In this document: one piece after another, positions 36,083 through 48,032 of the stretch | Layout of the letters: every line of letters starts with the position of its first letter | Numbering within the stretch: the stretch's first letter is position 1 | Assembly: GCA_963727245.1 (NCBI GenBank) | Contig: CAVSFO010000014.1 | Coordinates: 123,851 to 187,850 of the forward strand | Length of the DNA: 64,000 bases | Direction: 5' to 3' | Source of the DNA: JBKQVT01 sp963727245 | GTDB taxonomy: Bacteria; Planctomycetota; Planctomycetia; Pirellulales; Thermoguttaceae | Program-made: the position numbers and the translations under genes | Notes under the pieces: generated by a model | What the model saw: the letters and a program-made list of their open reading frames with translations, nothing else | Databases searched by the model: none | Told to the model about the DNA's origin: nothing

Positions 36083-37243
36083 ATGAACTCACCGGTGCGG
36101 AAAGTCGAAGTCCTGAAGGCACCGAACGGCAAATCGCCGTTCTGCTATCTTCGCTGGTGGGAACTGACTCCGGACGGGAGCAAATGGAAGGAGCGGTGGA
36201 AATCCACAAAAACGACGGTCAAGAAGGACGCCGATCGACTGCGTCGTGAACGCGAACGGCAACTTGATGCCGGCCAACGAGCGGAAGCGGAAATGACCTG
36301 GGAGGATTTCGTGCAAGACTTCCTCGACAAGCATGCAGCCCGCAAACCGGCGACGACGTTGGCACTGTACAAGTTCTGTCTTGGAAAGTTCGGGGCCGTC
36401 GCCAAACCGAAACGTCTGGCGAAAGTGACGCATATGACGTTGGAGGATTTTGCCAATAAGCGGTTGACGCAGTCGGCGGCCGTGGCCAGCGTGAATCGGG
36501 ACCTTCGGCATCTCGGGGCGGCACTCCGCTGGGCGAAGCGACGCGGCTACATCTCTGATGTGCCGGACTTCAAGGGAATCTTCATCCGGGAGAATCGGAA
36601 GAAACCCGTCATCATTCCGGAAGAGGACTTCATGGAAATGCTGAAGGCTCTCCGAAAGCCGGATTTGGTCCTCAAGAATCGGCCCGCCGATTGGTGGCGG
36701 ATGTTCCTCTACATCGCCTACTACCTCGGCCTCCGCCGCGGCGAAATCCTCGGGCTCACCTGGGGCCGAGTATCCTTAGAGACGCTGGAGGTTCACGTCC
36801 TCGCACCAACGTCGAAGTCTCGCAAAGAAAGAGTGGTTCCGATATCCCCCGATATGGTCAAGGTGTTTAGCGAGTGGCAGGCGACCCAACCGGACACCAA
36901 GAGCAACGATCCTGTGCTGCCATGGCCACACGACACTTACCGCACGATCTACGACGATTGGCACGCCATACAGGCGGCCGCTGGGATGCCGGAAGGGGAG
37001 CACTACGTTCCAAAGAACTGCCGGTCAATGTGTGCCTCGGAGTTGATCGCCGCCAACGTGCCGACCGTGGTGGTAAAGGACTTCCTGGGGCATGCGACGG
37101 TGGCGACCACCGAGAACTACTACATCAACACCAAACCTGCCCTGCGGGCGGCCGCCAACGCCCGGAAGGTCCGGCTGGAGGATGGTGAGGCGGCCAAGGA
37201 CGATCATGCGGAGGCGGAAAACGGCCCAAACGAAAAGTTGTAG
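36083..37243 (+). CDS. Tyrosine integrase of block A
   Basis: This 386-residue site-specific recombinase has an N-terminal arm-binding region (residues 1-75), a core-binding SAM-like domain (MTWEDFVQDFLDKHAARKPA, NRDLRHLGAALRWAKRRGYI) and a catalytic domain. The catalytic domain has YYLGLRRGEILGLTW (Arg I), TSKSRKERVVPI (Lys), NCRSMCASELI (Arg II, with Asn for the usual His), FLGHATVATTENYYIN (His/Trp-position His and nucleophilic Tyr). It looks active. It ends 87 bases before the attachment core at 37331, and its 3' end overlaps the arm-type repeats. Its last 47 codons are duplicated at 48032. Confidence 0.9.
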   Translation: MNSPVRKVEVLKAPNGKSPFCYLRWWELTPDGSKWKERWKSTKTTVKKDADRLRRERERQLDAGQRAEAEMTWEDFVQDFLDKHAARKPATTLALYKFCLGKFGAVAKPKRLAKVTHMTLEDFANKRLTQSAAVASVNRDLRHLGAALRWAKRRGYISDVPDFKGIFIRENRKKPVIIPEEDFMEMLKALRKPDLVLKNRPADWWRMFLYIAYYLGLRRGEILGLTWGRVSLETLEVHVLAPTSKSRKERVVPISPDMVKVFSEWQATQPDTKSNDPVLPWPHDTYRTIYDDWHAIQAAAGMPEGEHYVPKNCRSMCASELIAANVPTVVVKDFLGHATVATTENYYINTKPALRAAANARKVRLEDGEAAKDDHAEAENGPNEKL

Positions 37244-37258
37244 AACTTCTGTAGAACT
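37238..37258 (+). promoter_or_regulatory. Arm-type direct repeats, right end of block A
   Basis: TTGTAGAACT (37238-37247) and CTGTAGAACT (37249-37258) repeat with the same 11-bp spacing as at 27809-27829 and lie 73 bases from the attachment core. They overlap the integrase stop codon. Confidence 0.6.
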
Positions 37259-37272
37259 CGCCGATTGTCAAC

Positions 37273-37308
37273 GAAAAAAGGACTCGCGGAAATCTTCCGC
37301 AAGTCCTT
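37273..37308 (-). terminator. Rho-independent terminator (minus strand)
   Basis: Arms AAGGACTCGCGGAA (37278-37291) and TTCCGCAAGTCCTT (37295-37308) form a 14-bp stem with one mismatch and a 3-base loop. On the minus strand the stem is followed by a T-run. An almost identical copy at 48202-48237 lies just downstream of the complete tRNA-Leu and would end its transcript. Confidence 0.7.
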
Positions 37309-37330
37309 GTTCCATAAGAGGTTATCAAAG

Positions 37331-37382
37331 TACCGGAGGAGGGACTTGAACCCTCATGTCCTAACGGACACTGGATTTTGAG
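37331..37382 (-). other. Central attachment core (3' fragment of tRNA-Leu)
   Basis: This is the second of three identical 52-base tRNA-Leu 3' copies. It separates block A (with the integrase immediately to its left) from block B. After 37382 the sequence leaves the tRNA, so no functional tRNA is made here. Confidence 0.85.
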
Positions 37383-37975
37383 AGCGGCAGATTGGCATTT
37401 GGCTTGTGTGGGACATGATTGGCGGACACATTGGAAGCTGGGACACCACAAGGAGATCCGCTGTTCCCGGTGTTGCTCTTGCGTGGCGGTCGTATTGCCT
37501 TTGGATGTCCCCTTCTGCGTCAGATTTGCATCAGATTCTGCCCCCATTCTTCACCGCACGCGTGGACACCATCTTTGCCCCCGCCATACGTCACCGAGGA
37601 AGTGTCTACGCCCCCGCCGCACCCCGGACCGGCTCCGGTAGCCCCCGATCGAGTTGCTCCCGGCAGCCTCATCAAAATGTTTGACCTGCCTGGCGAGGTG
37701 GTTACTATTACGATGGCAGTCGTTCCCACCCTATAAACCATGCAACGCCGCACCCCGGCAGTTCGCCGATCCGTTGTCACCCGATGTCTTGGGTTGCAAT
37801 GTCTTTTTCGGTTCGCCATGCGAGTCTCCCCCCCGAGGCAACTGACGGGAACTCGGCGACTCTGTATCAGATGCTGGGACTAACTAATGAGCATAACAAG
37901 CAGCAACGTGTCGGAGGAACAACGTTATGGAGATTGGCCGCTCGCGACACGTTGCCTCTCTGACGGAGTGAAATC
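37383..37975. other. Non-coding stretch at the start of block B
   Basis: No gene is supported. No TTGTAGAACT repeat is present here, unlike the left end of block A, so block B lacks a visible left arm region. A promoter for the giant gene at 37976 is expected but was not identified. Confidence 0.4.
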
Positions 37976-40900
37976 ATGTGGTCGCTCAAGTTCTCCAGAA
38001 GAAAGCTTGTATCCCGCAAGTCATCGAAAAAGAGAAGCGGGGCCGCGCAATTTCGGCTGCCATTGGGCCAACACCGATTCGGCATCGAGCCCCTGGAGCC
38101 GCGGACCCTGCTGACGACAGGCACCATTGCCGTGGTGGGGGGCGTCCTCACGATCACGTCCGGCGCCGGCCAGAACAATTCGCTGACGATCGGGCTGGAC
38201 GCGTCAACTGCGATCATCGACATCAGCGACAGTGCTGGTAACAACTACAACATCAGTGGAATCAGCAACACCACGGGTAGCGGCACCAACTTCCTCACTA
38301 TCCCCGTCGCATCGGTCCTCGGCGACAACATCGCGGTGGCCACCGGCGACCAAACCGACTCGCTGACCGTCAACCTGGCTAACGGCAACCCGGCCCAGGG
38401 CGTGGGGGGAACTCTCACCTACACCAGCACCACCGGGACGAAACAGTTGTTTGTTGACGAGGGCGTGCTGCCGAGTGGCGACACGCTGTCAGTGACCAGT
38501 ACGCGCGATCTCCGGCACGGCCATCCCGTTCACCGTCAATTACTCGACCACCGGCGGCACCTTTAGCACCGTCAATCTGACGTTGGCCTCGGTCAACGAC
38601 ACGGTCAATGTCCTCAGCACGCTAACCGGCGTCAACTACAACGTCAAGGCCGCCGGCGGCAACAACAGGCGCTCACCTTTACCGGAGACGCGACGGCAAA
38701 CGTCACGGTCGACTTGGGCGCACAGACGGTCCAGGAAACGGGCTTCGGCCTGGTCACCTTTACGGGCGTGAATACCGCGAACGTCGCTAACGGCGCGGGC
38801 AACGTCACCGCCAAGGATACGGCCACCAGCAACACGCTCACGGTCACGCCCCAGACTGCCAACTCATCGAGTCTCCAGGTCGGCGGCCAGCCGCTTTTGG
38901 TCAATGTTACCGCCTCGGCGACGCCGCTGACCGTCAACCTGGCAGCCAACGGCAGCGACGCGTTGGTGGTCAATGGTTCGCAATACAACGACACCATCAC
39001 CGTGACCGGCACTACGGTGCAGATGAGCAACGCGACCCAGGGGACCTTGCAACAGATCAGCTACTCGGGCGCCGCTTCGCTGACGGTCAACGGCAACGGC
39101 GGCAACGACACGTTCAACGTGACGCCCGGTGCCACTCCGATCCTGGTGAACGGCAGCCCGGGGGGAAATAGTACGCTGTCGTTGACGGGCACCGCCAGCG
39201 CCAGCGACACGTACGTGATCACCCCGGGCACCGACAGCCAATCGGGCATGGCCGCCGTGACCCTGGCGTCGTCACCCACCACGACGGTGAGCTACACCGG
39301 CATCGCAAACGTGGCCATCAACGGCGGGGGCGGCACGGGCAGCGACTCGATCACGCTCAACGGCACCGGGGCCAACGACGCCTTCACCGTTACGGCCGGC
39401 GGGGTGGGCGCCACCACCGGCACGGCCGTGGTGGACGGGGGGCCCGCCATCAGCTTCACCGAGCTTGGCTCAACCACCGGGCCGACGGGAACCTCGCTGG
39501 TGCTCAACCAGACCGGCGGCAGCGGCGGCGGCGACACGTTTTTCCTGACCCAGGCCGCGACGACGGGCGCCCTACCCAACGTGACCGTCAACGGGGGCAC
39601 GGCCGGCGCGGTCACGATCAACGGCACGGCCAGCGCCGATACGTTTGGCGTGACACCCGTCTCGGCAAGCTCGGCCAAGGTCGTTGTCAACAGCGCCACC
39701 ACCTACACCATCAGCGGCGCGGCCGCCTTGGCGATCAACGGCCAGGGCGGTGGCGACACCCTGACGTTCAACGGCTCCGGCGGCAGCGACACGGTCACCA
39801 GCACGCCGGGGGCGGCGCCCGACGCCGGCACGCTCCAGGACAACAGCCTGTTGTCCCTGAGTTTCCAGAACCTCGGCGCCGCGGCCGCGGTGAACGTCCA
39901 GGACACGGGAAGCAACAATACCCTGGTCGTCAACGGCACGGCGGCCAACGACGCGTTTTCCGTGGCGGCGACCACGGGCAAGGTTCAAGTCAACAGCCAA
40001 GTGCTGCTGACCCCGAGCGGTTTTCAGACCCTGACGCTCAACGGCCTGGCGGGGGACAACAGCTACAGCATCAGCGCGCCGCAGACGATCTACAACACGA
40101 TCAACATCAACGGCAGCGGCCTGCCGGACCCCGACGTGGTGAACCTGACCGGCAACGGCACCGCCGCGGCCACGGTGAGCCTGGCGGGCAGCGGGACGGG
40201 CACAGTCATGGGCGGCGGCCTGGGCACCGTCGATATCAGCGGCGTGGGCATCGTCAACCTCAACAACAATGCCGGCAGCGGGGCTTCCGTCACCGTGGCC
40301 GACACGAGCAGCAACAATACCCTCCTCGTCACGCCGACCGGCGCCCATTCGGCCACCGCACAGATCAGCGGCCAGATACCGGTGGTCAACACCACCGGCG
40401 CCGGGGCCCTGGCGGTGACGCTGGCCAGCAGCGACCAGTTGGTCGTCAACGGCTCGCCATACGACGACACGATCACCGTGACCGGCAGCACGGTACAGGT
40501 GAGCAACGCGACCCAGGGGACGTTGCAACAGATCGGCTACTCAGGGGCCGCCTCGCTGACGGTTAATGGCAACGATGGTAACGACACCTTCAACGTGACG
40601 CCCGGGGCGATCCCGATCCTGGTGGACGGGGGCAACCCGGTCGGCGTGCAGCCGGGCGATGTTTTCAACCTCAGCGCGGGCGGCGGCGGCGTGACGTTCT
40701 ACGCCGGTCCGACCAGCGACTCGGGCGGTTTCCAGGTCGGCTCCAGCGCTACCGTCAGCTTCGTCCATATCGAGACGATCGGCGCCATCTCCAATCCGGG
40801 CCCCGTGACGATCAATGGGACTAATGGTGATGACGACATCACGATCATCGCCCGCGACAGCACCTATTCCCCGCTGGCGGACGGCATCCAGGACTTCACG

Positions 40901-43900
40901 GTGTCGGTCAACGCCGGGCCGCAGATCCTTTACGTCAACGCCTCCAGCCTGACGGTCAATGCCCTCAGCGGCGACGACGACGTTGTGCTGCAGACTCCGG
41001 CGCCGAACGGCGCGGTGTGGAACGAGCCCGTCACGATCAACGGCGGCGCGCCGCAGACGCTGGGCGGCCGGTTGGGCGACATCTTCAGCCTCGAAACGCC
41101 TGACGGCGCGCTGGCGGCCCAAACCGTCAGTTACACGCCGACCGGCCCCAATAGCGGCACGCTCAACGAAGTCACCATGAGTTCGCAGATCACGCTGACT
41201 GACGTTGAGCAGCTCTTCTATGACGGCGGCGCGAAGGGCGACGCCCTGACGTTCAACGGCACGGGCGGCAACGACACGATCACCAGCACAGCCGGCGCGA
41301 CGACCGACTCCGGCACCCTCCAGGACAACAGCCTGCTGGCCCTGAATTACCAGAACCTCGGCGCGGCGACCGCGATTGCGATTCAGGACACCGGGACCGG
41401 CAATAGCCTGGTTGTCGACGCCACCGGCAGCAATAACACGTTTGCGGTCAGCACCGGTGGTTCGGGCTTCTTGGATCAGGTGGTGCTGAACAAGCAGTTG
41501 CCGCTGCAGACCAATGCCAACATCACGGGGGTGACGCTCAACGTCAACGGCCTGCCGGATCCCAACATCGTGAACCTCACCGGGCCCACCGGCCCGATCG
41601 GGGTCACCCTGGCCGACAGCACGATCCCCACCAACACCACGATCACCGGCTACGGCGCCACAGTGACGCTGATCGGCGTCGACGTGTGCAACCTGGACGC
41701 TGGGGGCAGCCAGCCCTTGACGGTAACCGGAACCGCCGAAGAGGACAACATTAGCTACACGCCCACGGGCGCCGCCGCCGGTACGTTCCAGAACGCGGGC
41801 CTCGGCACGGTCTTCAACTTCACCAACGTCACCGGTTCAGGCAACCCCTTCACGATTGACGGTGGCGGCGGCGTGGCCGATCAGGTGATTGTCGATGGCA
41901 CGACCGCCCGCGACTTGTTCGAAATCGACCAGGGTGCCCGCACCGTGCAGGTGTTGGCCTACGACACGACGCCGCTGAAGACGGTGACGCTGGATTCGGG
42001 CATCGAGACCGTGACCGCGGTGGGACTGCTGGGCGAAGACACCTTCCAGGTGATTCCGAACGCCGGTGTTTCCGTCGATAATCTGATCGTGAACGTCGAC
42101 GGCGGCGACCCGGCGTCCAACAATGCGCTGGTCGTCGGCTCCACGTTCGCCGGAGTTGGGGGGACCGTCTCACCGCTGCCGGCGACCGACTTCGCGGTCG
42201 TCAGCCGCAGCGCGGAGCCGAACTCGGGCACGGTGCGCGTGTTTGCCAACGGAAGCACCCAGTTTCCAGACATCAACTACCAGAACGTTGCCACAGTCGC
42301 GCCGCAGGTCTACGTCGCCGGGCCCAACGGGCTCAACCCCAATTTGCTGGTCATGGGGCCGGATCTCAACGAGCCCAACGATTTCCAGGGCACCGCGACA
42401 TTTCTCGGCTCCGGGGCCACGCTGCAGGTGCAGAACGCCACGATTTTTCCCGCCGGCAGCGAGTATCCTGGCCCCCCGGCAGACCAGGACTATTACCAGG
42501 TCGTGGCCCAGACGACCGGCACGCTCGATTTCCAAGTCTACTTCCACCTCTATACCGGGTTGTTGCCCGGCGGAGGCGCCCTGGACCTCCAGGCCTTCGA
42601 TGCCGCCGGGGACATGATCGCCGCGGCGACGCCCACGCCGACGTTCGGGGCCCTGGGAGCGACGGGCGATGCCCGCGTGCGAATCCCGGTGGTTGCCGGG
42701 CAGAGCTATTTCCTTCGCGTCTACGGCGCCATGGCCAACGTGGTCAACGGCTACAATATGACCGTCATCAACACGGCGCCGCCGGTGCCCAGCGACTTGG
42801 AACTGTCGCGGAGCGTGCTGTCCATAACCATCAACACCGCCGGCAGCGGTTATACCTCGACCCCGACTGTCACTTTTACCGGCGGCGGATTGGGGGCCAC
42901 GCAGGCTACCGGGATCGCCGACATGTTCGGCGACACCGTGATCGGCGTCACTCTCACCTCTAACGGGAGCGGCTACACCTCGGCCCCGACCGTCACCTTC
43001 ACCGGCGGCGGCGTGGGGGCCATTCAGGCCACCGCCACGGCCACCCTCACCGACGTGGGGGATCTGCCGCCTGCCGCGCCCAACGACGACACCGGCCGCT
43101 CGCAGTTCGACAACGTCACCTACGACAACACGCCGACGATCTACATCCGCCTGGCCGACGGCGTTTTGCTCAACGACCTGCCGGGCAACGGCACAACGGA
43201 CAACCCGCCGGCCGGCGTGATCCCGATCCCCTACAGTTCTAATGAAACCACGGCCGGCTTCCGCGTCGCCATTTTCGACGGCAACAACAGTCAAACCCCC
43301 GTCGGCTACGCCACGCCGGTGGGCAGCGGCTTCCCAGGCCTTTACCAGTACACGTTCACCACGGCGCTGGCCGACGGACTGCACAACATCACGGCGGCGG
43401 TCCAGATGATCGATCCGGCCACGCCGACTGAGACCGGTTTCGGCGGCCCGAGCACTTCCTTGGCCATCACCGTGGATACGGTCCCGCCGCCGGTCTTCTT
43501 CGGCACTTCGGCCAATGGGTACGACGGTCTGGCACCGGCCAGCGACAGCGGCGTGCAGGGTTACCCGGCGACCAACGTCGACCGCGTTACCAACGACACC
43601 ACGCCCACCTTGTGGGGCACCGCCGAGGCCAATGCGATCGTGCGGGTCTACGCCGTCGGGATCACGGGCGACGTGTTGCTGGGCCAAACGACGGCGACAC
43701 CGCTGGACGGCACCAACGCCGACCCCGACGGCCAATGGAGCCTGACCTCGACCGTGGACCTCAACAACCCGGCCTTCTTCCCGCATGACGGCACGCGACA
43801 ACTGCTGGTCACGGCCGAGGACCTGGCCGGCAACGTCTCGGCCGCCAGCACCATGACGATCTTCATCGACACCACGGGCCCGCAGATCAGCAACGTGCAA

Positions 43901-46498
43901 ATCACGGGTTCCCCCGGCTACAATCTGTTCGGAGAGAAAACGGCCAATCCGTCGTCGACGCCCACGCCGCTGGTCTATAGTCTGACGATCAGCGTGGTCG
44001 ACAATCCGGCCCGCGACACCGCCAACTTTCCCGACTATCTGGCATTGCTGATCCCGACGCCGGTGGTCACGATCACCGGCGGCGGCAGCGGTTACCGCTC
44101 CGCCCCGACCGTGACCTTCAGCGGCGGCGGGGCAACTACCCAGGCCACCGGAATCGTGATGATCGCCAACGGCATGGTGACGGGAGTGGAAATCACCTCC
44201 ACGGGAAGCGGCTACACGTCGGCTCCGACCGTGATCTTCAGCGGCGGCGGCTTCACGACGGCGGCCACCGCCACGGCCGTCCTGCAAAGCCCGGGAAACT
44301 TCGTCCTCCAGGGGGATGCCAACGGGATCATCGCCGCCAGCAGCGTGGTCATCACGGACAATCCGCCGGTCAACGGGAAGCCGGCCACCGCCACGGTGCA
44401 ACTCAACTTCGCCACGCCGCTTCCCGATGATCGCTACACGCTGACCATCAGCGATACGGCCCTGATGGACCCGGCCGGCAACCTGCTGGACGGCGAGAGC
44501 AACGCCTCGCAACCCAACGGCGCGCCGATGTTTCCCAGCGGCAACGCGGTGCCGGGCGGGGATTTCGTCGGCCGCTTCACCGTGGACAGCCGCCCGGAAA
44601 TCGGCGTCTGGAGCAACGGCGTCGCCTACATCGATACCAACGGCAATCTCACCTGGGACCCGACCAACCCGGACGCCTCCAATCGCGACCTCACCTATCA
44701 ATTCGCCCTGTCGACGGACAAGGTGTTCGCCTTCGCGCACACCGCAGGCGGGTTCGACACCCTGGCGGCCTACGGCATGGCGGGCGGGAGCTATCGCTGG
44801 TTGTTCACCAACAACAGTGGCCAGGTGGTCACCGTGCAGGGCCAAAGCCTGACGCCTTTCAGCGGCTTTAACCCCAACGGCCTGCCGGTGGCCGGCAACT
44901 TCAGCGGCACCCCGGGCGGCGGCGAGGAACTCGGTCTGTTCACCGGCGGCACCTCGCCGGTGTGGGAACTCAATCAGGACCACGGCTCCCAAATCGACTC
45001 CAGCGCCATCGTGGTCAAGAGCCTGATCACGGGCTACCCGATCGTCGGCGATTTCGACGGCGACGGGCACGTCGATCTGGCCACGTACCGCGCCGACACC
45101 GATACCTTCTGGTTCCAGTTGTGGGACGCCAAGACGCACAAGTACGACATCGTGGAGCATTTCTCCATCGGCCCCGGTTCGCCGTCGAACCCCAGCGGGT
45201 CGTCGGCCACCTTCAATCCCGGCGTCCGCGCCATTCCCGTGGCCGCCGATATGGACCAGGACGGCATTACGGACATCGGGCTGTTTGTGCCCGACCAGAG
45301 CGGCGGCACGACCATGCAGACCGGCGAGTGGTACTTTTGGATGTCGAACGACTTGGCCCATACGACACGGATTGCCGGCCAGGTCAAGACGCTAGACCAC
45401 GCCTTCTTGCCGCTGGGCACTCCGGGCGGCCACGACCTCTACGCGGACTTCGGCAATTACTATGCGCTGCCCATCGTGGGGAACTTCGATCCCGTCGTGG
45501 GCGACAGCGGGACGACGCAACCGGACCCAGCCCAAGTGAATCTGGTGGGAACCTCGGGGAACGACAATTTCTCATTCTCCCCCGGCAGCACCGCCAACAC
45601 GTGGATCGTCTCGCTCAACGGCGTAACGCAAACCGTCGTTGGCTCGTCGGTCCAAGTGAGCTTCAACGGCCTGGGGGGCACCAACGTCGCCGTCGTGCAT
45701 GGCAGCGGCAGCGGGCAGCAGGCCGTCCTGGGGCCGCAGTCCGCTGACATCAGCGGAGCCGGCTACAGCGTGCACGTCGTCGCCGAGTCGATCACCGTCG
45801 ATGCCGGCAGCGGCGGCAGCGGCCAGGCAACCTTTTCCGGCGCCGCCGGCAAAACCGATTACTTCACCGCCACGCAAACCGCGGCCACGATGAGCGATAG
45901 CGCCAACGGCAAATGGACCAACTACTACGATAGTGCCAAGAACTTTACGACGGTCGTGGCCAACTCCGCACCGGGCGAACTGGACAGAGCATCGCTTTAC
46001 GGGACGCCGACCAGCGTCTTCAACGCCTACGCGACCTATGCCCAATTCGGCGCCATCCAGGTCAATGGCTTCCGTTACGTCACGGCCTACGGCGGCGGCG
46101 CCGCCACGGCCAACCTCTATGCCGGGTCCGCGACCGACACCCTTACGGCCAATCCCACCCAGGTCACCATGACCGGCACCAGCTTCAGCAACCAGGCGGT
46201 CGGCTTTGCACAACTGCGGGCCTATGGCATCAGCGGCGGGAAGAACAAGGCGCAGTTGGCCGACTTGACTCTACACCCCTCGCGCCAGCTTGGCCGAACT
46301 CGGGCACAGGCGACCGACCTTGCCCTGGCCTCTTTGCTCCAACTTGGCGCGACCAGTGCCCGATTGTCGAACCTCGACCCCAAGGCTGCGGCTTACTCCA
46401 TGTTGTTCAGTGACTTCTACAGCATTGCCGTAACGCTGCACAACTCGGCGAGCAAGCTGGTCCACGTGGCCGACTCGTTCTTCGCCAGTTTGGGATAA
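37976..46498 (+). CDS. Giant LEPR-XLL surface/secreted protein (about 2,840 aa), two frameshifts near the N-terminus
   Basis: The ATG at 37976 has ACGGAG upstream. The N-terminus is basic and carries FGIEPLEPRTLL, the LEPR-XLL motif of very large exported planctomycete proteins. One-base shifts near 38508 and 38666 are needed to join three frames. Residues about 80-1400 are glycine/asparagine/threonine-rich beta-helix-like repeats, including two copies each of a NATQGTLQQI...GNDTFNVTPGA unit and a GTLQDNSLL...NLGAA unit. Then come a PPC-type domain (DLNEPNDFQGTATFL...DQDYYQVVA), two pairs of GSGYTSAPTVTFTGGG repeats, Ig-like domains (TPTLWGTAEANAIVRVYA) and FG-GAP/VCBS-like calcium repeats (DFDGDGHVDLATYRADT, DMDQDGITDIGLF). 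An adhesion or envelope role is inferred. Confidence 0.85.
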
Positions 46499-46790
46499 GG
46501 CTGTCGGGCCTTTCAAGTACATCGTGCCAAGCGGCAGCCGACTCTTTCGCTGCTACTCCCGCGGCGTTCTCGCCACGGTGCGTTGCGTTGCTGGCGCGGC
46601 GTGGCGATGCGATCAAGCACAATCCCAGGTTGCCGCGAGGGTGCTTGTTAAGCTCGGCAAGGGGCGGCAACTCTGCGGAAAATTCCGATTATTCTGGACG
46701 ACTAGGTTAATCTGTGCCGATTGTACCGAATAGCTGGTCGGCGGAGGCACGGCAAATAAGCCTTATGGCGTCGATAGCTATAACTAATAA
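46499..46790. other. Gap between giant gene and porin gene
   Basis: About 290 bases without a gene. The 3' half is AT-rich (TATAACTAATAAG just before the porin start) and probably contains its promoter. Confidence 0.35.
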
Positions 46791-46805
46791 GTGGGGATAA
46801 TTCCA

Positions 46806-48032
46806 ATGAACCGACGCACGAAATGGTCCGTAGCCCTGGCAGCCGTTGTGGGACTGCTGTTGCTGGTACGCGTGGGTGAGGCAAAGTACGACAGCTCGCA
46901 ACCAGCCGGTGAGGCGATGGTTTCCGAGTCACCCAACGACGCGGTGCTTGCACCGCCACCGGTCCCGGCGAAGGATTCACCGTCACCCGACGAGGCGATC
47001 GTTGGACCGGTATCCAGCCCGGCGATGATTTCACCGTTGCCCCATCAGGTGCTCGTTGCACCGCCGTCCCCCAGCGCGGCTCCTGAGGTGGGCTGCGAGA
47101 CGGGGTGCTGCGCGTGCCCGGACACGTGTCGGGATTGCAACTGGCACTTTTTCGCCGGTGGAATCTTCCTGCAGCCGATGAACGCCGGAGTGACGTACGC
47201 CGTTCCGCTGAACGGCCCCATCACGCCCGGCGCGGTGCCCGTCCAGGATGGCCGCACCGCGGTCGTCAATCCGAACTTTTCCAGCGGCTTCTTTGTCGGG
47301 GCGGGCCGGGATTTCGGCTGCGGCAACTTGCTCACAGCCACGTACACCTACTTCAACAGCCGTGACGACGACTCGATTACCACAGCGACACCCGCGCTGG
47401 CGTCGATGGTGATGCACCCCTCCTCGCTGGACTCGGGAACCCTTTGGCTTTCCGCCACCGCCAGCGAAGTCATCTGCTTCAATCTGGCCGACGTGGAATA
47501 CCGGCACACCTTCTACTGCTGCAACGGCACGACCGCCGATTACCTGTTCGGCATCCGCTATGCCGATCTGAGACAGAGCTTCTCCTCGACGTTCGAGCCC
47601 CTCGTCAGCGCCAGCGTCGATGCCGACGTGAATTTCGAGGGCATTGGGCCCCGCATCGGGCTGGAAGCGCAACACCAGTGCATTTGTCGCGGACTCTTCA
47701 TCTACGGTAAAGGAGCGGCCAGTCTGCTGGGCGGCGATTTCCGGGCCGCCTATAACCAGTCCAATGCCACGACCCTGAATGTGGCCGACACCACGTTGAA
47801 CGAAGCCCGCTTCGTTCCCATTCTCGATCTCGAGGTGGGGATTGGCTGGGAGAGCTGCAATGGACACGTGCGTGGATCGGTCGGCTACCTTGCCAGCGCC
47901 TGGCTGAATACGACCAAACCGGCCACTTTCATCGCCGGTGTGCAGGCGAACGACTACAGCGGATTGGACCGCATGTTCGACAACACCCTGGCCTTCGACG
48001 GTTTCCTCGCCCGCCTGGAATTCACCTGGTAG
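46806..48032 (+). CDS. Lpg1974-family pore-forming outer-membrane protein
   Basis: This 408-residue protein has a signal peptide (TKWSVALAAVVGLLLLVRVG) and a proline-rich linker with repeated P-x-P-rich phrases (residues 35-90). A cysteine cluster follows (GCETGCCACPDTCRDC), then a beta-barrel domain (FFAGGIFLQPMNAGVTYAV, SGFFVGAGRDFGCGN, ADVEYRHTFYCC, GIGPRIGLEAQH, FIYGKGAASLLGGDF) ending in Phe-x-Trp (LARLEFTW). These are hallmarks of the Lpg1974/major outer-membrane protein family of planctomycetes. Its TAG stop uses the first base of the 280-bp duplicated integrase/attachment segment, so the duplication joined exactly at the end of this gene. Confidence 0.88.
   Translation: MNRRTKWSVALAAVVGLLLLVRVGEAKYDSSQPAGEAMVSESPNDAVLAPPPVPAKDSPSPDEAIVGPVSSPAMISPLPHQVLVAPPSPSAAPEVGCETGCCACPDTCRDCNWHFFAGGIFLQPMNAGVTYAVPLNGPITPGAVPVQDGRTAVVNPNFSSGFFVGAGRDFGCGNLLTATYTYFNSRDDDSITTATPALASMVMHPSSLDSGTLWLSATASEVICFNLADVEYRHTFYCCNGTTADYLFGIRYADLRQSFSSTFEPLVSASVDADVNFEGIGPRIGLEAQHQCICRGLFIYGKGAASLLGGDFRAAYNQSNATTLNVADTTLNEARFVPILDLEVGIGWESCNGHVRGSVGYLASAWLNTTKPATFIAGVQANDYSGLDRMFDNTLAFDGFLARLEFTW

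Noticed and set aside
37419..37736. Short plus-strand frame at the start of block B
   Set aside because: It is proline-rich with no domain or start signal, and probably non-coding.
42170..45361. A 1,063-codon open frame on the minus strand
   Set aside because: It lies antisense to the giant protein gene. Its composition (Arg/Gly/His/Asp-rich, no domains) is the usual reverse shadow of a GC-rich coding frame.
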